The notes under the pieces were generated by a model that worked only from the letters and a program-made list of their open reading frames with translations, had not been told where the DNA came from and did not search any database. A program made the translations under genes and the position numbers. Below, piece after piece: positions 7,118-14,270 of a DNA stretch of 25,807 bases (position 1 is the stretch's first letter; each line of letters begins with the position of its first letter). This DNA is from a virus: positions 1 through 25,807 of IMG/VR virus record IMGVR_UViG_3300009156_000286; one strand, written 5' to 3'.

Positions 7118-7948
7118 CTACTGCTTGAACGAACTACTGGTTGTTGGTGTTGTTGTTTTTGGAGTTGTGAACTTGTCGATAGCTGGTCTAATCCAGGTAG
7201 CATAGAGAGGCTTGTTACCCACTACAATCTCCCTATCCAATCCTAAACCAGTACGCGCAAAGTCATCTCCAGTATGCTCTGTCAGTATGCTATAGTCACC
7301 CCCTTGACCTTCGACAAATCCCTGCTTGATGTTGAAGTGGTATACTTCATTCATGTAAGCCGGGAACTTTGCGGCGGTATTCTTAGAAGCCGTCACAATC
7401 TGACGACTGATATGTGTAGTCTTCTTAGTGGTGTCACGGTATTCTGCCTTCACCACATGCGCAATCATGATCACATTGATCTTGTGATAGTCTACAAGAT
7501 CCTTCGCACCGGCTAACAATTCATTCAATGCGGAGGACTCAGCGTTATAGTCCTCAATCTCATTGACTGCAATGCCAGCGATTAGCTTACCTGCTGCGGC
7601 ACCTGACTGACGTGAGACTCCATACTTCAACTTCATGGTCTGACGTAGTGTCATGTCTGCCATGCTGGTAATACTGTCAAAGACTACAGTCTTATATGGA
7701 CAGTTCACTCTCAACTGTTCCAGCTTTGCGCGTGGCTTGGCCCAATCTTCATAGTCATCAAACGTGATGGACTTAGGATCAATATCCCACTTCCTCATGG
7801 GCAGGATGATTCCATTCATCTTCCTATCCCACGAGAACCAGTATTGAGGGCCAGGAAATGATAAGGCTTGAGTTGACTTACGTGTTCCGGGTTCCCCCTT
7901 GAACATATAAGTCATTGCCTCGAAGTTAATGTCACTCATGTTGGGCAT
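7118..7948 (-). CDS. RecA-like P-loop ATPase (Sak4/AAA_24 type)
   Basis: A 276-residue protein with a Walker A-like GEPGTRKST at 18-26, in which the usual Gly before Lys is Arg. Walker B-like TVVFDSIT is at 87-94 and a sensor-like INVIMIAHV segment follows. This is the arrangement of phage AAA_24/Sak4 recombination ATPases, which work with an ssDNA-binding protein in annealing or strand exchange. The C-terminus is a Thr/Ser-rich flexible tail. The start ATG at 7948 overlaps the previous gene's stop by one base. The DUF669-like gene follows directly, supporting a recombination pair. Confidence 0.8.
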   Translation of the reverse strand: MPNMSDINFEAMTYMFKGEPGTRKSTQALSFPGPQYWFSWDRKMNGIILPMRKWDIDPKSITFDDYEDWAKPRAKLEQLRVNCPYKTVVFDSITSMADMTLRQTMKLKYGVSRQSGAAAGKLIAGIAVNEIEDYNAESSALNELLAGAKDLVDYHKINVIMIAHVVKAEYRDTTKKTTHISRQIVTASKNTAAKFPAYMNEVYHFNIKQGFVEGQGGDYSILTEHTGDDFARTGLGLDREIVVGNKPLYATWIRPAIDKFTTPKTTTPTTSSSFKQ

Positions 7949-8151
7949 TACTGGACTTCCTTATTGAACGGAAGCATGAGTTGAGTTGGCTCATTATCTC
8001 CCGACAATGTGTAGCCGATTGTCTCGAACTCCTCGACAACTGGCATCACAAAGATGTTAGTGAATGCATCATCATGCCCATCATCTAGTACGATGTCCAG
8101 TTCCATGTCACAGTGCGCATGTAGATAGGTAATCAGCTCCTTGACTTTCAT
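7948..8151 (-). CDS. Small conserved phage-type protein
   Basis: A 67-residue protein beginning MKVKELITYLHAHCDMELDIVL and followed by an acidic DDGHDD turn. This is a common layout of small phage proteins of unknown function. It overlaps the nuclease gene upstream by 4 bp (ATGA-type) and the ATPase gene downstream by 1 bp, so it is part of a translationally coupled trio. No catalytic motif is visible. Confidence 0.65.
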   Translation of the reverse strand: MKVKELITYLHAHCDMELDIVLDDGHDDAFTNIFVMPVVEEFETIGYTLSGDNEPTQLMLPFNKEVQ

Positions 8152-9155
8152 TCCTCCTCCTTATTCTGTGGGTCCCACACAGGAGCAGTGATGTAATTGA
8201 GTCGGAGTACATCCTCCCTCATGTTACGATCCGATTCGCACACCTGCTTGTATGCGCATGGACCATACATATTGTCGCAGTGCGTGTAATTCGGAGGCCA
8301 GTAACCCGACTCCTGATACTGGATGTACTTGTATGCATAGTATGGAATAGTCTCTCCTTGCCATTCCATTAGCATGTCTGCACTATAACTGATTACTTCC
8401 CTAGTCAACCTCTCGCCTATCTTGAGAGATGACTGGAGTCCAATCTTGTTCACAATCACGTTTCTGGATTTGAGCAGAATACAATGACCCATGAACTGGT
8501 TTGATAGAGTAGACTTAGCTCTCCTTTGCTTGAATGTCTTGTGGTCCATTGACACGATACCGATTTGATTCGTGTCAACCACTAGATCGAACTTCGCTTT
8601 CCACAAGACACGGACTTCATCATCTTCATAGATGACTTCACCCTTCACATGTTCACATGAGAGTGGGATGAATGAATCGTTCTCGTAGAACTTGAAGTAC
8701 TGTTCACATGTGTCGAGTGCGAACCGCCAGCCTACAGTGAATCCCTCACTGTTCTCTGGTGTGTTCTCCAGTCCAGGATACTCGTCTACTTCGTGCTTAC
8801 ATGTCGGGACTAGTACACACATGTCATTGCAGACATGCTCTACCTCATTGTCCGGCTCCATGAACTGATGAGTAGGAACAAATCCCTTACAATGAGGGCA
8901 ACCAGAAATAAAAAGTTGCCCAGCCGTGAGCGCGTGTCCGATGCTGGTATTTCGAGGAAATCCATTGATCATACTCCGGTAATAGACTTCCAGAACCTTG
9001 TGAATCAGTGAGCCAATCTCCAGTGAATTGGACTTACCTCGACTAGACACAAGTTGGTGATTGAATCGAATATCATGGTATCGCGCACATGACATGAGAG
9101 AACTCAACATCGTGGCATCCATGATAATGTTCTTCTTTGGTACAAGGACTTCCAT
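8148..9155 (-). CDS. Cas4/RecB-like PD-(D/E)xK nuclease with cysteine cluster
   Basis: A 335-residue protein. The nuclease core is visible as GSLIHKVLE (His52), KAKFDLVVD (Asp190), MDHKTFK (Asp204-x-Lys206) and QFMGH (Gln220). Cys23 near the N-terminus and Cys293, Cys300 and Cys306 near the C-terminus match the four Fe-S ligands of Cas4/AddB-type exonucleases. An insertion around residues 86-119 carries five more cysteines (CPHC, then C109, C113 and C119), possibly a second metal site. The family makes 3' ssDNA overhangs for recombination, fitting the ATPase and DUF669-like genes just downstream. The start ATG follows the TAA of a 28-residue frame and has GGGAG upstream. It is not in a CRISPR context. 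Confidence 0.82.
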   Translation of the reverse strand: MEVLVPKKNIIMDATMLSSLMSCARYHDIRFNHQLVSSRGKSNSLEIGSLIHKVLEVYYRSMINGFPRNTSIGHALTAGQLFISGCPHCKGFVPTHQFMEPDNEVEHVCNDMCVLVPTCKHEVDEYPGLENTPENSEGFTVGWRFALDTCEQYFKFYENDSFIPLSCEHVKGEVIYEDDEVRVLWKAKFDLVVDTNQIGIVSMDHKTFKQRRAKSTLSNQFMGHCILLKSRNVIVNKIGLQSSLKIGERLTREVISYSADMLMEWQGETIPYYAYKYIQYQESGYWPPNYTHCDNMYGPCAYKQVCESDRNMREDVLRLNYITAPVWDPQNKEEE

Positions 9156-9242
9156 TTAATTTGCTCCCATCATGTACACCATGTACAACAGTATGCACAC
9201 GACAGTGAATATCCACATTGGACTGACCTCATTTCGGGACAT
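9156..9242 (-). CDS. 28-residue single-pass membrane mini-protein
   Basis: The frame runs from ATG 9242, placed immediately after the TAA of the upstream gene, to a TAA directly before the ATG of the nuclease gene, filling the gap exactly. The product starts MSRNEVSPMW and then has a continuous hydrophobic helix (IFTVVCILLYMVYMMG). The ribosome-binding site is weak, so coupling would be needed. Coding status rests on this perfect fit and on the hydrophobic segment. Confidence 0.5.
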   Translation of the reverse strand: MSRNEVSPMWIFTVVCILLYMVYMMGAN

Positions 9243-9446
9243 TTACTTCACCCGCCTGATTCGAGGCTTCGACTCGTACTGATACAAGTCAATACCGAAA
9301 GTGAATGCGAGTGCATTCCTGATGACGAGAGAACGAGTGATGTCGTAACGCGCACACTCCTTCTCAATAGCTCTCTCGATGGCATGGTCTGCTCCTGTGT
9401 AATAGGAGCGACGCCCACCCTCTTGACGTGGCATCTTCTGTGGCAT
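9243..9446 (-). CDS. Small basic protein, possible ribbon-helix-helix regulator
   Basis: A 67-residue basic protein. The segment RAIEKECARYDITRSLVIRNALAF (written here in outline: a first helix, then R-S-L-V-I-R-N-A) resembles the second half of ribbon-helix-helix DNA-binding proteins, but the N-terminal beta strand is not clear. It starts in a TAATG overlap with the preceding gene, whose last codons supply GGAG. It is a candidate for the regulator that would bind the 13-bp dyads in the control region. This is speculation. Confidence 0.5.
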   Translation of the reverse strand: MPQKMPRQEGGRRSYYTGADHAIERAIEKECARYDITRSLVIRNALAFTFGIDLYQYESKPRIRRVK

Positions 9447-9604
9447 TAGTTCTTCTCCTCAGTTTGAAGGGCTTCATCTGATTCATCGAGAAAGAATTGA
9501 ATTGCTTCCTTCTCCTCATCTTCGATCCACTTGTTGCCGCAACGACAATCTGCATCACGGCCAAGTAGAACTTCTAGTATGTAAACTGCTTCCTTTCGAG
9601 TCAT
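9446..9604 (-). CDS. 52-residue hypothetical protein
   Basis: ATG 9604 overlaps the stop of the upstream gene (TAATG). GGAGAAG lies within the last codons of that gene. The product begins MTRKEAVYILEVLLGRDADC, has a single CRC motif, and ends acidic (DEALQTEEKN). Its final codons repeat the same design, encoding E-E-K-N while providing the Shine-Dalgarno for the next gene. The N-terminus resembles the second half of the 90-residue protein at 9861-10133 (TRDEVIWIL), so the two may be distant paralogues. Function unknown. Confidence 0.6.
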   Translation of the reverse strand: MTRKEAVYILEVLLGRDADCRCGNKWIEDEEKEAIQFFLDESDEALQTEEKN

Positions 9605-9861
9605 TAGTTCTTCTCCAGTATGTCAAGAACTTCATCAATTTCCTTCTGGGTGGGGAACTTGATCTTACCATCCTCCCACTCGAAGCACATTTGATCCAAC
9701 ATATCAGTCACGATGACACGCTTCGTTGTACCCATGCGCGCACCTACTGATGTAGTGTAGTGCTGTGTAGCTGACACAGCTTCCTTTGCTGTGACTGCTT
9801 TCCTGACGTACTCATAAGAGCCGTCAACGAAGAACTGCACTACATTGAATTTGTCTTCCAT
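9604..9861 (-). CDS. Conserved phage hypothetical protein, 85 residues
   Basis: The protein reads MEDKFNVVQFFVDGSYEYV, then AKEAVSATQHYTTSVGAR, then VIVTDMLDQMCFEWEDGK. I recognise this arrangement as a small conserved protein of unknown function in many tailed phages, but cannot name the family. A compact alpha/beta fold is likely. Both ends are TAATG junctions with neighbours, and the last codons (DILEKN) contain the GGAG for the next gene. Confidence 0.65.
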   Translation of the reverse strand: MEDKFNVVQFFVDGSYEYVRKAVTAKEAVSATQHYTTSVGARMGTTKRVIVTDMLDQMCFEWEDGKIKFPTQKEIDEVLDILEKN

Positions 9862-10133
9862 TACTTCTTCTCCATTGGAGTCATCAGTCCGCGTCCAATC
9901 AACGCTTCCTCAAGTAACATCTTCACTACTTCATCTTGAGTCTTTTTCTCCTCACCCATGATGTAACGGACGAGAATCCAAATGACTTCATCTCTAGTTA
10001 CAGGCATTTTAACTTCCTCAGTTCGTTGCCATTGTGGGTGATTGTCACAACTAGGATGATGTCCTTCTGCGCGTGTACGCTGACAATCATCACAACATCC
10101 GCGACTATCAAAACCATCAGTTGATTTACTCAT
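9861..10133 (-). CDS. Small Cys-rich N-terminus plus helical domain, hypothetical
   Basis: A 90-residue protein. The first 35 residues carry CCDDC and a further Cys with His residues (a possible zinc site). From residue 43 the frame continues MPVTRDEVIWILVRYIMGEE into a helical segment. The Met at residue 43 (ATG 10007) has its own strong GAGGAAG upstream, so a shorter 48-residue form may also, or instead, be made. ATG 10133 has GGAGACAACTA upstream. It may be a fusion of two small genes. Function unknown. Confidence 0.55.
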   Translation of the reverse strand: MSKSTDGFDSRGCCDDCQRTRAEGHHPSCDNHPQWQRTEEVKMPVTRDEVIWILVRYIMGEEKKTQDEVVKMLLEEALIGRGLMTPMEKK

Positions 10134-10161
10134 TAGTTGTCTCCAGTCAGGTTGTAGGTCC

Positions 10162-10197
10162 GAATCAGTCCACTACAATTAAGTAATGGACTGAATC
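10162..10197 (-). other. Long intercistronic hairpin
   Basis: The arms TCAGTCCA (10165-10172) and TGGACTGA (10187-10194) pair perfectly. They extend inward through one mismatch to TAC/GTA and outward through another to GA/TC, leaving a 6-base AATTAA loop. It sits in the 68-bp gap between two minus-strand genes. There is no U-tract. It could be a processing site, an operator or a partial terminator. Confidence 0.6.
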
Positions 10198-10201
10198 TGA
10201 A

Positions 10202-10432
10202 CTACAACAAGCCGAGCTTCTTCAGTTCCTCACCAGCCAACTTGCCCAACTCATTCCTGTCGTCAATGCTGAGAGCCTTCATCTCCTGCATCTCCACCTT
10301 ACGCCCACCCAACTCGAAGAACTTCTTGATGAGCGTCACGTTGCTGATGATTGGAGTCGTCTGTTCAGTCATTTCTTCCTCTTGCCTGTAGTTAGGTTCG
10401 TCCTCATACGCCCACTCCGCATCCCACACCAT
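10202..10432 (-). CDS. 76-residue hypothetical protein with two possible starts
   Basis: The ATG at 10432 overlaps the stop of the upstream gene. An internal ATG at 10372 has the much better GAGGAAGAA site and would give a 56-residue product starting MTEQTTPIISNV. The core (SNVTLIKKFFELGGRKVEMQ, then ELGKLAGEELKKLG) looks like a small helical phage protein. The 20 extra N-terminal residues are acidic and aromatic and less protein-like. Function unknown. A hairpin follows its stop. Confidence 0.6.
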   Translation of the reverse strand: MVWDAEWAYEDEPNYRQEEEMTEQTTPIISNVTLIKKFFELGGRKVEMQEMKALSIDDRNELGKLAGEELKKLGLL

Positions 10433-10560
10433 TAGTCTACTACTCCTCTATAGTTAAGTTTAGTTGCCTCCTGCCATGCTTCGTGTGTTCGATTCTCTCG
10501 GAATAGAAACAAGACTATCAAGAGAACCAATACACCGAAGAACAGACTAGTGATTTTCAC
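10432..10560 (-). CDS. 42-residue single-pass membrane protein
   Basis: I chose GTG 10560, with GAGG 6 bases upstream, because the upstream gene ends at 10547 and this gives only a 14-bp overlap. A longer frame from 10662 would overlap by 116 bp. The product has one strong transmembrane helix (FGVLVLLIVLFLF) followed by a charged tail ending NYRGVVD. It overlaps the next gene in a TAATG junction. It is one of three tiny membrane proteins in this operon. Function unknown. Confidence 0.55.
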   Translation of the reverse strand: MKITSLFFGVLVLLIVLFLFRENRTHEAWQEATKLNYRGVVD

Positions 10561-10747
10561 CAAGAACCTCGTGTAGTTCAAAGGCCAATCTTGAAAGAAT
10601 ACCCATGAGTCGCTCCCTGAACTCATCGGGTACTTCCATTTCAAGAGTCTTTGAAGTGTCACGAAAGACTTGAATGATGGTCGTGAGGACTAGTACATCC
10701 TCTGGCTCCAGTTCAAGCATCACAGTGTATCTGCTCTTAGCGATCAT
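10547..10747 (-). CDS. 66-residue hypothetical protein
   Basis: ATG 10747 gives MIAKSRYTVMLELEPEDVLV, followed by an amphipathic region (QVFRDTSKTLEMEVP) and a helical C-terminus. The frame is open further upstream, but that part overlaps the preceding membrane-protein gene, so the internal start is preferred. A GAGGAAG within the upstream gene is the likely, somewhat distant, ribosome-binding site. No family is recognised. Confidence 0.5.
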   Translation of the reverse strand: MIAKSRYTVMLELEPEDVLVLTTIIQVFRDTSKTLEMEVPDEFRERLMGILSRLAFELHEVLGENH

Positions 10748-10850
10748 CTGATTCGTCTTCCTCTTTAGTTGGCTGACCTGAAAATACGTAGGCGAGTGCG
10801 ATTGCACACACCACATATAAGACGATCAGCTTCAAGTAGTATTCAATCAT
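10737..10850 (-). CDS. 37-residue membrane mini-protein with acidic tail
   Basis: The frame runs from ATG 10850 to TAA 10737 and overlaps the next gene by 11 bp. The product begins MIEYYLKLIVLYVVCAIALA, a clear single membrane helix, and ends in a charged tail KEEDESDDR. No strong Shine-Dalgarno is present, which lowers confidence. Composition and the tiling with its neighbours are the support. Confidence 0.5.
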   Translation of the reverse strand: MIEYYLKLIVLYVVCAIALAYVFSGQPTKEEDESDDR

Positions 10851-10889
10851 TTTGTACAGAACGGATGTCCTTCGGGTGATTCGAGTGGT

Positions 10890-10915
10890 GGGGAGTGCTT
10901 TATTAGCCACTCCCC
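10890..10915 (-). other. Intercistronic hairpin GGGGAGTG/CACTCCCC
   Basis: GGGGAGTG (10890-10897) and CACTCCCC (10908-10915) pair perfectly with a 10-base loop. The gap lies between the stop at 10925 and the start at 10850. The same stem with the same loop length recurs at 16836-16861. No U-run follows on the minus strand, so simple intrinsic termination is not proven. Confidence 0.65.
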
Positions 10916-10924
10916 TACCCTTCT

Positions 10925-11137
10925 CTAGTTCTCGTCTGCCAAGTGAAGCTCGTAACTCACATCACCTGAATGAAGTACATCAGCTACATCAGTGAAGCCC
11001 CCAGTATGACCATACTGAATGACACTATCTCCAATATAGTCATGAATTACATCTTGCAGCTCGTTGGCAATCTTGAGTGTCAGGTCAGGATTGTCGTTGT
11101 TACGGATGTAGACGCGGAACTGAATGTAGTCTTTCAT
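10925..11137 (-). CDS. 70-residue hypothetical protein
   Basis: The product starts MKDYIQFRVYIRNNDNPDLT with alternating hydrophobic residues suggestive of a beta strand, then a helix (KIANELQDVIHDYIG), then further strands. This is a compact alpha/beta pattern. The ATG overlaps the upstream stop in a TAATG junction, with GAGGACAG inside the upstream gene's last codons. No family is recognised. Confidence 0.6.
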   Translation of the reverse strand: MKDYIQFRVYIRNNDNPDLTLKIANELQDVIHDYIGDSVIQYGHTGGFTDVADVLHSGDVSYELHLADEN

Positions 11138-11343
11138 TAGTATCTGTCCTCAGGATAGTCACCATACTCATCGAAGTGACGCGCGCGTCGTGTCTGACAC
11201 TTGACGCAGATACTGCTCCTACTACCCTTCGGCAGCTCGCGCCCGCATCCACCCACGCAACGATACACTTCCCTTCCCGACTTCGTGATACGCGGGCAAT
11301 CACCTGATTCATGTCCGCAGCAAGGATAATCTTCACATGCCAT
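11137..11343 (-). CDS. Cysteine-rich zinc-binding protein
   Basis: A 68-residue protein from ATG 11343 (GGAG 7-8 bases upstream). A longer frame exists but lacks a site. Cysteines occur as CEDYPCCGHESGDC near the N-terminus and as CVGGCGRELPKG and CVKCQTRRAR further on, fitting two zinc sites, the second a zinc ribbon. The C-terminus is charged. It follows the SNF2 gene after a 58-bp gap that contains a hairpin. It may be a DNA- or RNA-binding adaptor. Function unknown. Confidence 0.6.
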   Translation of the reverse strand: MACEDYPCCGHESGDCPRITKSGREVYRCVGGCGRELPKGSRSSICVKCQTRRARHFDEYGDYPEDRY

Positions 11344-11367
11344 GTCTGTTCTCCAGTTAGAGTTAGA

Positions 11368-11390
11368 TGAGCAGTTTAATGTCATGCTCA
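11368..11390 (-). other. Hairpin after the SNF2 gene
   Basis: TGAGCA (11368-11373) and TGCTCA (11385-11390) pair with an 11-base loop, 12 bp downstream of the SNF2 stop codon. It is modest in strength and has no U-tract. Confidence 0.4.
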
Positions 11391-11401
11391 GGACGTGGGC
11401 C

Positions 11402-13534
11402 TTATGCGGCTACACCTTCATCACCACCACCACCGCGATTCTTCTTTGCCTTATGCGCGCGAACGATAGATGCAGCCAACTCTTTCATGATTGCATCCTC
11501 ACTCCACTTCTCCGCTTCAGTACCAGTCCAATTGTGGAACTGTGCGCGCTTCCTCTCGACGATTGCATCGAGATTCTGATCAATGGCAGTCAATCCTTCC
11601 ATGTGCGTGTAGATTGCATTGACTGATTCAGCAGTCTGTCCGATGCGGACGAATCTACCTTCACACTGTTCTTCCTTGCCCGGATTCCACTGACGCTCAT
11701 GCATCACACAATCTGAACACGTCTGAAGATTCAGTCCCTCTCCACTTGCCAGTTGACTAGCCACTAGAATGGCTCGTGGCAGAGTGTTGAACTGTTCCTG
11801 AACTTCATGCCGCTGAAGTCCATTCATCTCCGCATCCAACTTCAAGACAGGAATTCTATCCTCTCCCTTGTCATACTTCTCTTTGAATGACTCATACAGG
11901 AGATACTGAACATCCTTGTGGTGTGCGAATACCACTAGTTTCCTGTCAGTGTCCTCAACGAACTCGTCTACATATTCCTCTGTAGCTGGAATCTTGGCGA
12001 GTGCGCATAGGTGACGCAACTTAGACATCATGGCGATGATAGCCATGCCGGTCATTGCATCCTGCTGTTCCTCAAACCATTTCACGAACTCCTCTACTGC
12101 CTCGTCATATATGGCTTCCTGAGTGGAATCCATTACAACATTCAGTTTAGTTCGATTAGTGAGTGGCAATTCAGCCATCACTTCTTTTCTTTCACGTCTA
12201 ATGATGATTCCCTGAGTGTACTCCTTGAACTGAGTGATATGCTTGATTCCACCTTCCTTCACGATGGCACCTTGGAAGTATGTGGCAACCCACTGACGCT
12301 TGAATGCGTCTGCTGACCAAAACTTCGATGGTGCAATCATGTTCAGGATTGGGAACAATTCACTACCTCGATTGTTCCATGGAGTTCCACTCAATCCAAT
12401 GACTTTCCTTCCCTTGCACACCTTCCTGACCATCTGTGTCCGTGATGAATCAGCATTCTTGATTTGCTGACATTCATCTAACACGACACACTTGATTCCG
12501 ACTCGATTGAATTGTTCAATATCGAATCCTGAGGTAACGACTTTACCTGACTTCAAAGTGCGTGACTTCTGAACTAGCATGTCATACCCGATGATGTAGT
12601 GCTTCAATCCGGGTATCAGCCAATCCTTCGAGGTATTCACAATCTGTGGAATGTGCATATCCTCTGGCTTAGTACCAACTGGATTCATCCAATTGATTTG
12701 AGTGGATGCGAACTGATACTTCAATCCACTCTTTACAATCCAGAGAGTTGGTGTGCAGAGTTCAGGATGGAAGTACACGACACCCATCGCTTGAATGGTC
12801 TTACCTAGCCCCATTTCATCAGCGATTAAGATGCCGTTGCCTGCTGCGAGTGCAGATTCAGCGAGCCTCATGCCCTCGACTTGAAAGTCATAAGGGCGCT
12901 TCCGCTGACATGCTACGCAGTTGTTCTTGTCCCATACGTGGTCACAATCATGTGAACCATTCAGATGGAACCGATGGAATGGAGTTCCCTTCGGAATCTT
13001 GCGTATGGTCATGTGACCACACTCAAGTGTGATGAATTTCAGGTTTGGCTTTGTGTCGCCCTTTACAATCTGAATCTTCTCTGACTTGACTTTGGCGACC
13101 TTACCACACACAGCACACTTATCTTGAATACGTGTAACTGTGTATCGTGGTGTCCTGATTACCTGCTCGTCGAATGTCACTTCAACATCTGCTCCACTCC
13201 GAATGGCGTCGATGATTTCTGGTGACAGAGACAGATTCGAGCATGGCATGGTATTAGTGCAGCCCACTTCTCTGGCTTTACTAGACCACACTTCATCATG
13301 CGCATGGCCGGGTCCGACAAGCGCGTGTGCCAACTCGTGTTTGATTGTATTGACTACATCCGGGTCTGGATGTATGTCAATATGGTGTGCGGAGAGAATG
13401 ATGCACTTGTCCTTGTAACTACACAGTCCAAGGAAGTGTGAATCGGCATTCTGATTCAGCCTGACTCCCCAGTCAGTTAAACCATATGCATTCAATTCAT
13501 CACGCATCATACGTGCGGCTTGGTGTCTATCCAT
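11402..13534 (-). CDS. SprT-type metallopeptidase / SNF2 helicase fusion
   Basis: A 710-residue protein. Residues 1-100 are SprT-like, with the zincin signature HELAH at 66-70 and further His at 77 and 79. Residues 140-210 hold Cys/His pairs (C140/C143, C172/H174, C206/C209), likely zinc ribbons as in SprT or SPRTN tails. From about 215 it is an SNF2 ATPase: DEMGLGKT (239-246, motif I), LDECQ (352-356, motif II), LSGTPWNNR (381-389, motif III) and, in the second lobe, ASGEGLNLQT and QCEGRFVRIGQ (623-633, motif VI). Known relatives do DNA translocation, fork remodelling or annealing (SNF2) and DNA-protein crosslink proteolysis (SprT/SPRTN). Combined here, they suggest removal of proteins from phage DNA. 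The start has AGAGGA 5 bases upstream. The C-terminus is Gly/Lys-rich. All catalytic residues I can place are present. Confidence 0.9.
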   Translation of the reverse strand: MDRHQAARMMRDELNAYGLTDWGVRLNQNADSHFLGLCSYKDKCIILSAHHIDIHPDPDVVNTIKHELAHALVGPGHAHDEVWSSKAREVGCTNTMPCSNLSLSPEIIDAIRSGADVEVTFDEQVIRTPRYTVTRIQDKCAVCGKVAKVKSEKIQIVKGDTKPNLKFITLECGHMTIRKIPKGTPFHRFHLNGSHDCDHVWDKNNCVACQRKRPYDFQVEGMRLAESALAAGNGILIADEMGLGKTIQAMGVVYFHPELCTPTLWIVKSGLKYQFASTQINWMNPVGTKPEDMHIPQIVNTSKDWLIPGLKHYIIGYDMLVQKSRTLKSGKVVTSGFDIEQFNRVGIKCVVLDECQQIKNADSSRTQMVRKVCKGRKVIGLSGTPWNNRGSELFPILNMIAPSKFWSADAFKRQWVATYFQGAIVKEGGIKHITQFKEYTQGIIIRRERKEVMAELPLTNRTKLNVVMDSTQEAIYDEAVEEFVKWFEEQQDAMTGMAIIAMMSKLRHLCALAKIPATEEYVDEFVEDTDRKLVVFAHHKDVQYLLYESFKEKYDKGEDRIPVLKLDAEMNGLQRHEVQEQFNTLPRAILVASQLASGEGLNLQTCSDCVMHERQWNPGKEEQCEGRFVRIGQTAESVNAIYTHMEGLTAIDQNLDAIVERKRAQFHNWTGTEAEKWSEDAIMKELAASIVRAHKAKKNRGGGGDEGVAA

Positions 13535-13564
13535 ATAGTCCTCTCGGTACGTATATGCGTGATG

Positions 13565-14269
13565 TTATTTGCTTGATGGAACTACATTAGAGGAACCGAC
13601 AAGTTGAACAACTTGTTTCGCAGCTTCCTCATATGACATGCCTGACTTGCTGTACCAGAGTGACTGGACTGCCACCTCAGGAACTCCATACTTCTTGGCA
13701 GCTTCACGAAGTGCAGCCTTATCGAATTTCTTGCTTCCTGCTTTCGGTCCCGCTGGTGATGTAGTACGTGCTTTCTTAGCCTGTACTGGCGTCGCAGGCT
13801 TATAATTCACATCCAAACTTCTAAATTTAGCCCGTTCCGCCTCACCGAGTGTGTGAACCAGCTCTGTAGCTTGTGTACGCCACGCATGACGCTGATTCTT
13901 CATTTCCATCAGTTCTTGTTCTTTGGCGAATATCGCCGCATCGAACTGAGTGATACGTTCGGCAGCCAATTCCGCCATCTTGAACTGCTTCTTGTCTGCT
14001 GGAATTGAATCATCATTCGTCACAGCAGCCCGAAGTGTAATGAAGTCAACAGTAGATGCATTGAATACATCCTGACTGACTTTAATACCTTGGTCTTGTG
14101 TACGTGACTGCTGGATTACATGATTGACGCGCGCATTGCTCTTGCGTTCTTCAGCCATTGCAGCCAATTCATTATCACGACACTTCTCGCAGAGCATGTC
14201 ATTATTTACCTTGAATAGTTCTACCCCTGACTTCGGGCAGGCATCGCAGTCACCAATAGGATTCGCCAT
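13565..14269 (-). CDS. Zinc-ribbon and coiled-coil protein of unknown function
   Basis: A 234-residue protein. An N-terminal zinc ribbon (CDACPKSG at 8-15, CEKC at 27-30) is followed by a long charged helical region (about 35-150, likely coiled coil). A basic Pro/Ala/Ser linker with KARTTSPAGPKAGSKK follows, and then a C-terminal helical domain (ALREAAKKYGVPEVAVQSLW) that resembles a small helix-turn-helix. GGGAG lies upstream of the ATG at 14269, one base after the preceding stop. It directly precedes the SprT-SNF2 gene in transcription order and may be its partner, by inference only. Confidence 0.65.
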   Translation of the reverse strand: MANPIGDCDACPKSGVELFKVNNDMLCEKCRDNELAAMAEERKSNARVNHVIQQSRTQDQGIKVSQDVFNASTVDFITLRAAVTNDDSIPADKKQFKMAELAAERITQFDAAIFAKEQELMEMKNQRHAWRTQATELVHTLGEAERAKFRSLDVNYKPATPVQAKKARTTSPAGPKAGSKKFDKAALREAAKKYGVPEVAVQSLWYSKSGMSYEEAAKQVVQLVGSSNVVPSSK

Positions 14270-14270
14270 C

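Noticed and set aside
9364-9564. 66-codon minus-strand frame
   Set aside because: It overlaps two better-supported genes (9243-9446 and 9446-9604) that have TAATG junctions and ribosome-binding sites. Its product is Arg/Ser-rich shadow sequence.
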